Assembly: GCA_023129655.1 (NCBI GenBank)
Contig: JAGMBN010000066.1
Coordinates: 1 to 6,842 of the forward strand
Direction of reading: 5' to 3'
From: a bacterium
Lineage (GTDB): Bacteria > JAHJDO01
Length of the DNA stretch: 6,842 nt
The first letter of the stretch is position 1. Each line of letters begins with the position of its first letter. The translations under genes were made by a program, and so were the position numbers. The notes under the pieces were generated by a model. It saw only the letters and a program-made list of their open reading frames with translations. It ran no database searches and was not told where the DNA came from. Shown here piece by piece: positions 6,085 through 6,842 of the stretch.

Positions 6085-6842
6085 ATGCAAAAATTATCTA
6101 ATAGAATAACAAGTATAAAGCCGTCAGCTACATTAGCTATAACTGCCAAGATAAAGACATTGCGCTCGCAAGGGGGGATAGATGTAATTGGTTTTGGCGC
6201 TGGGGAACCTGATTTTGATACTCCTGAACATATTAAGAATGCGGCTATCTCTTCAATAGAAAATGGCTTCACAAAATATACTCCTGCGTCAGGGACTTTG
6301 GAACTTAAGAGGGCAATTTGCGATAAATTCAAAAATGATAATGGGCTGAATTATACGCCGGAACAAGTTATTGTTTCATGCGGAGCAAAGCATTCTCTTT
6401 ATAATCTCATTCAGGTTATGTGTAATCCTGATGATGAGGTTATTATTCCAATACCTTATTGGGTCAGCTATCCTGATATGGTAAAGCTTGCCGGAGCAAA
6501 ACCTGTTTTCATACAAGGCGTTGAAAAGAATGCTTTTAAAATCTTACCTGATGAATTGGAGAATGCTATAACAGAGAAAACAAAAATCCTGATTATTAAC
6601 AGCCCTTCAAATCCATGTGGAACCGTGTACTCAAGGGATGAGTTGATAGAGATTGCGGATATTACCTGCAAACATGATATTTTTGTAATTTCAGATGAGA
6701 TATACGAAGAAATAATTTATGATGGGCTAGAACACATTAGTATAGCGTCTTTGAATAATGATATTAAAGAACGCACCATAGTAGTAAATGGGGTTTCAAA
6801 AACTTATTCTATGACAGGGTGGAGAATCGGCTATGCGGCTGG
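6085..6842 (+). CDS. Class I PLP aminotransferase, aspartate aminotransferase type (3' end outside window)
   Basis: The reading frame starts at ATG 6085 and is open to the window edge, giving 252 complete residues of an expected 380-400. It begins MQKLSNRITSIKPSATLAIT, typical of the subgroup I-gamma aspartate / prephenate aminotransferases. Visible landmarks are GAGEPDFDTP (38-47), KYTPASGTLELK (64-75), SCGAKHSLYN (98-107, cofactor phosphate loop), PYWVSYP (124-130; W126 stacks on the cofactor), NSPSNPCG (172-179; N176), SDEIYE (203-208; D204 and Y207 bind the pyridine ring), and SKTYSMTGWRIGY (238-250; K239 is the Schiff-base lysine, R247 a phosphate contact). Family enzymes exchange amino groups between an amino acid and 2-oxoglutarate or oxaloacetate. 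NPCG replaces the usual NPTG. The cut end removes the C-terminal arginine that binds the substrate carboxylate, so exact specificity cannot be judged. It shares a transcript with the lipoyl protein. Confidence 0.92.
   Translation, partial: MQKLSNRITSIKPSATLAITAKIKTLRSQGGIDVIGFGAGEPDFDTPEHIKNAAISSIENGFTKYTPASGTLELKRAICDKFKNDNGLNYTPEQVIVSCGAKHSLYNLIQVMCNPDDEVIIPIPYWVSYPDMVKLAGAKPVFIQGVEKNAFKILPDELENAITEKTKILIINSPSNPCGTVYSRDELIEIADITCKHDIFVISDEIYEEIIYDGLEHISIASLNNDIKERTIVVNGVSKTYSMTGWRIGYAA

Noticed and set aside
5795..6332. Minus-strand open frames opposite the lipoyl and aminotransferase genes
   Set aside because: Both overlap strongly supported coding sequence on the other strand and look like low-complexity Ser/Ile/Pro-rich shadows.

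Overview
The window is an AT-rich (roughly 40% G+C by eye), gene-dense bacterial segment with short or overlapping gene junctions, clear AAGGAG-type ribosome binding sites and one GTG start. No phage, transposase, CRISPR, rRNA or tRNA is visible. One copy of the dispersed repeat that, when translated, gives the familiar 'VIARNE..KQS' / 'CHCEERS.EAI' peptides lies at 3025-3060. Such repeats are common in genomes of uncultured lineages, including Omnitrophota-like and deltaproteobacterial groups. Together with the gene content this suggests an environmental candidate-phylum bacterium, but the placement is only a guess.

Region 1 (1-4539, + strand) reads as one sugar-metabolism cluster. It holds the C-terminal part of a Gfo/Idh/MocA-type oxidoreductase, a NagA-type amidohydrolase (N-acetylglucosamine-6-phosphate deacetylase family) with its metal and catalytic residues intact, a HAD-superfamily phosphatase that overlaps the NagA gene by 8 nt, and a GlcD/D-lactate-dehydrogenase-type FAD-linked oxidase. 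The first three genes are tightly packed and probably cotranscribed. The fourth is separated by the repeat, which confuses its start: the longest open frame begins inside the HAD gene and runs through the repeat, but the conserved protein probably begins near 3082. A plausible joint role is breakdown or remodelling of an N-acetylated, phosphorylated or oxidised sugar; the substrate cannot be read from the sequence.

Region 2 (4528-5694, - strand) is a family-4 (GT-B fold) glycosyltransferase. It converges on the FAD oxidase, with 12 nt of overlap at the stop codons. Its own plausible sigma-70 promoter lies in the 158-nt divergent intergenic region 5695-5852.

Region 3 (5853-6842, + strand) starts from a second, oppositely directed promoter. 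It encodes a free-standing 76-residue lipoyl domain and, one nucleotide later, a class I PLP aminotransferase of the aspartate aminotransferase type that runs off the window end. A free-standing lipoyl carrier coupled to an aminotransferase is unusual. It suggests a link to 2-oxo-acid dehydrogenase chemistry that may continue beyond the window.

Nothing here is clearly a new biological system. The points most worth following are the sugar cassette with atypical residues, the repeat at the start of the FAD gene, and the lipoyl-aminotransferase pair.
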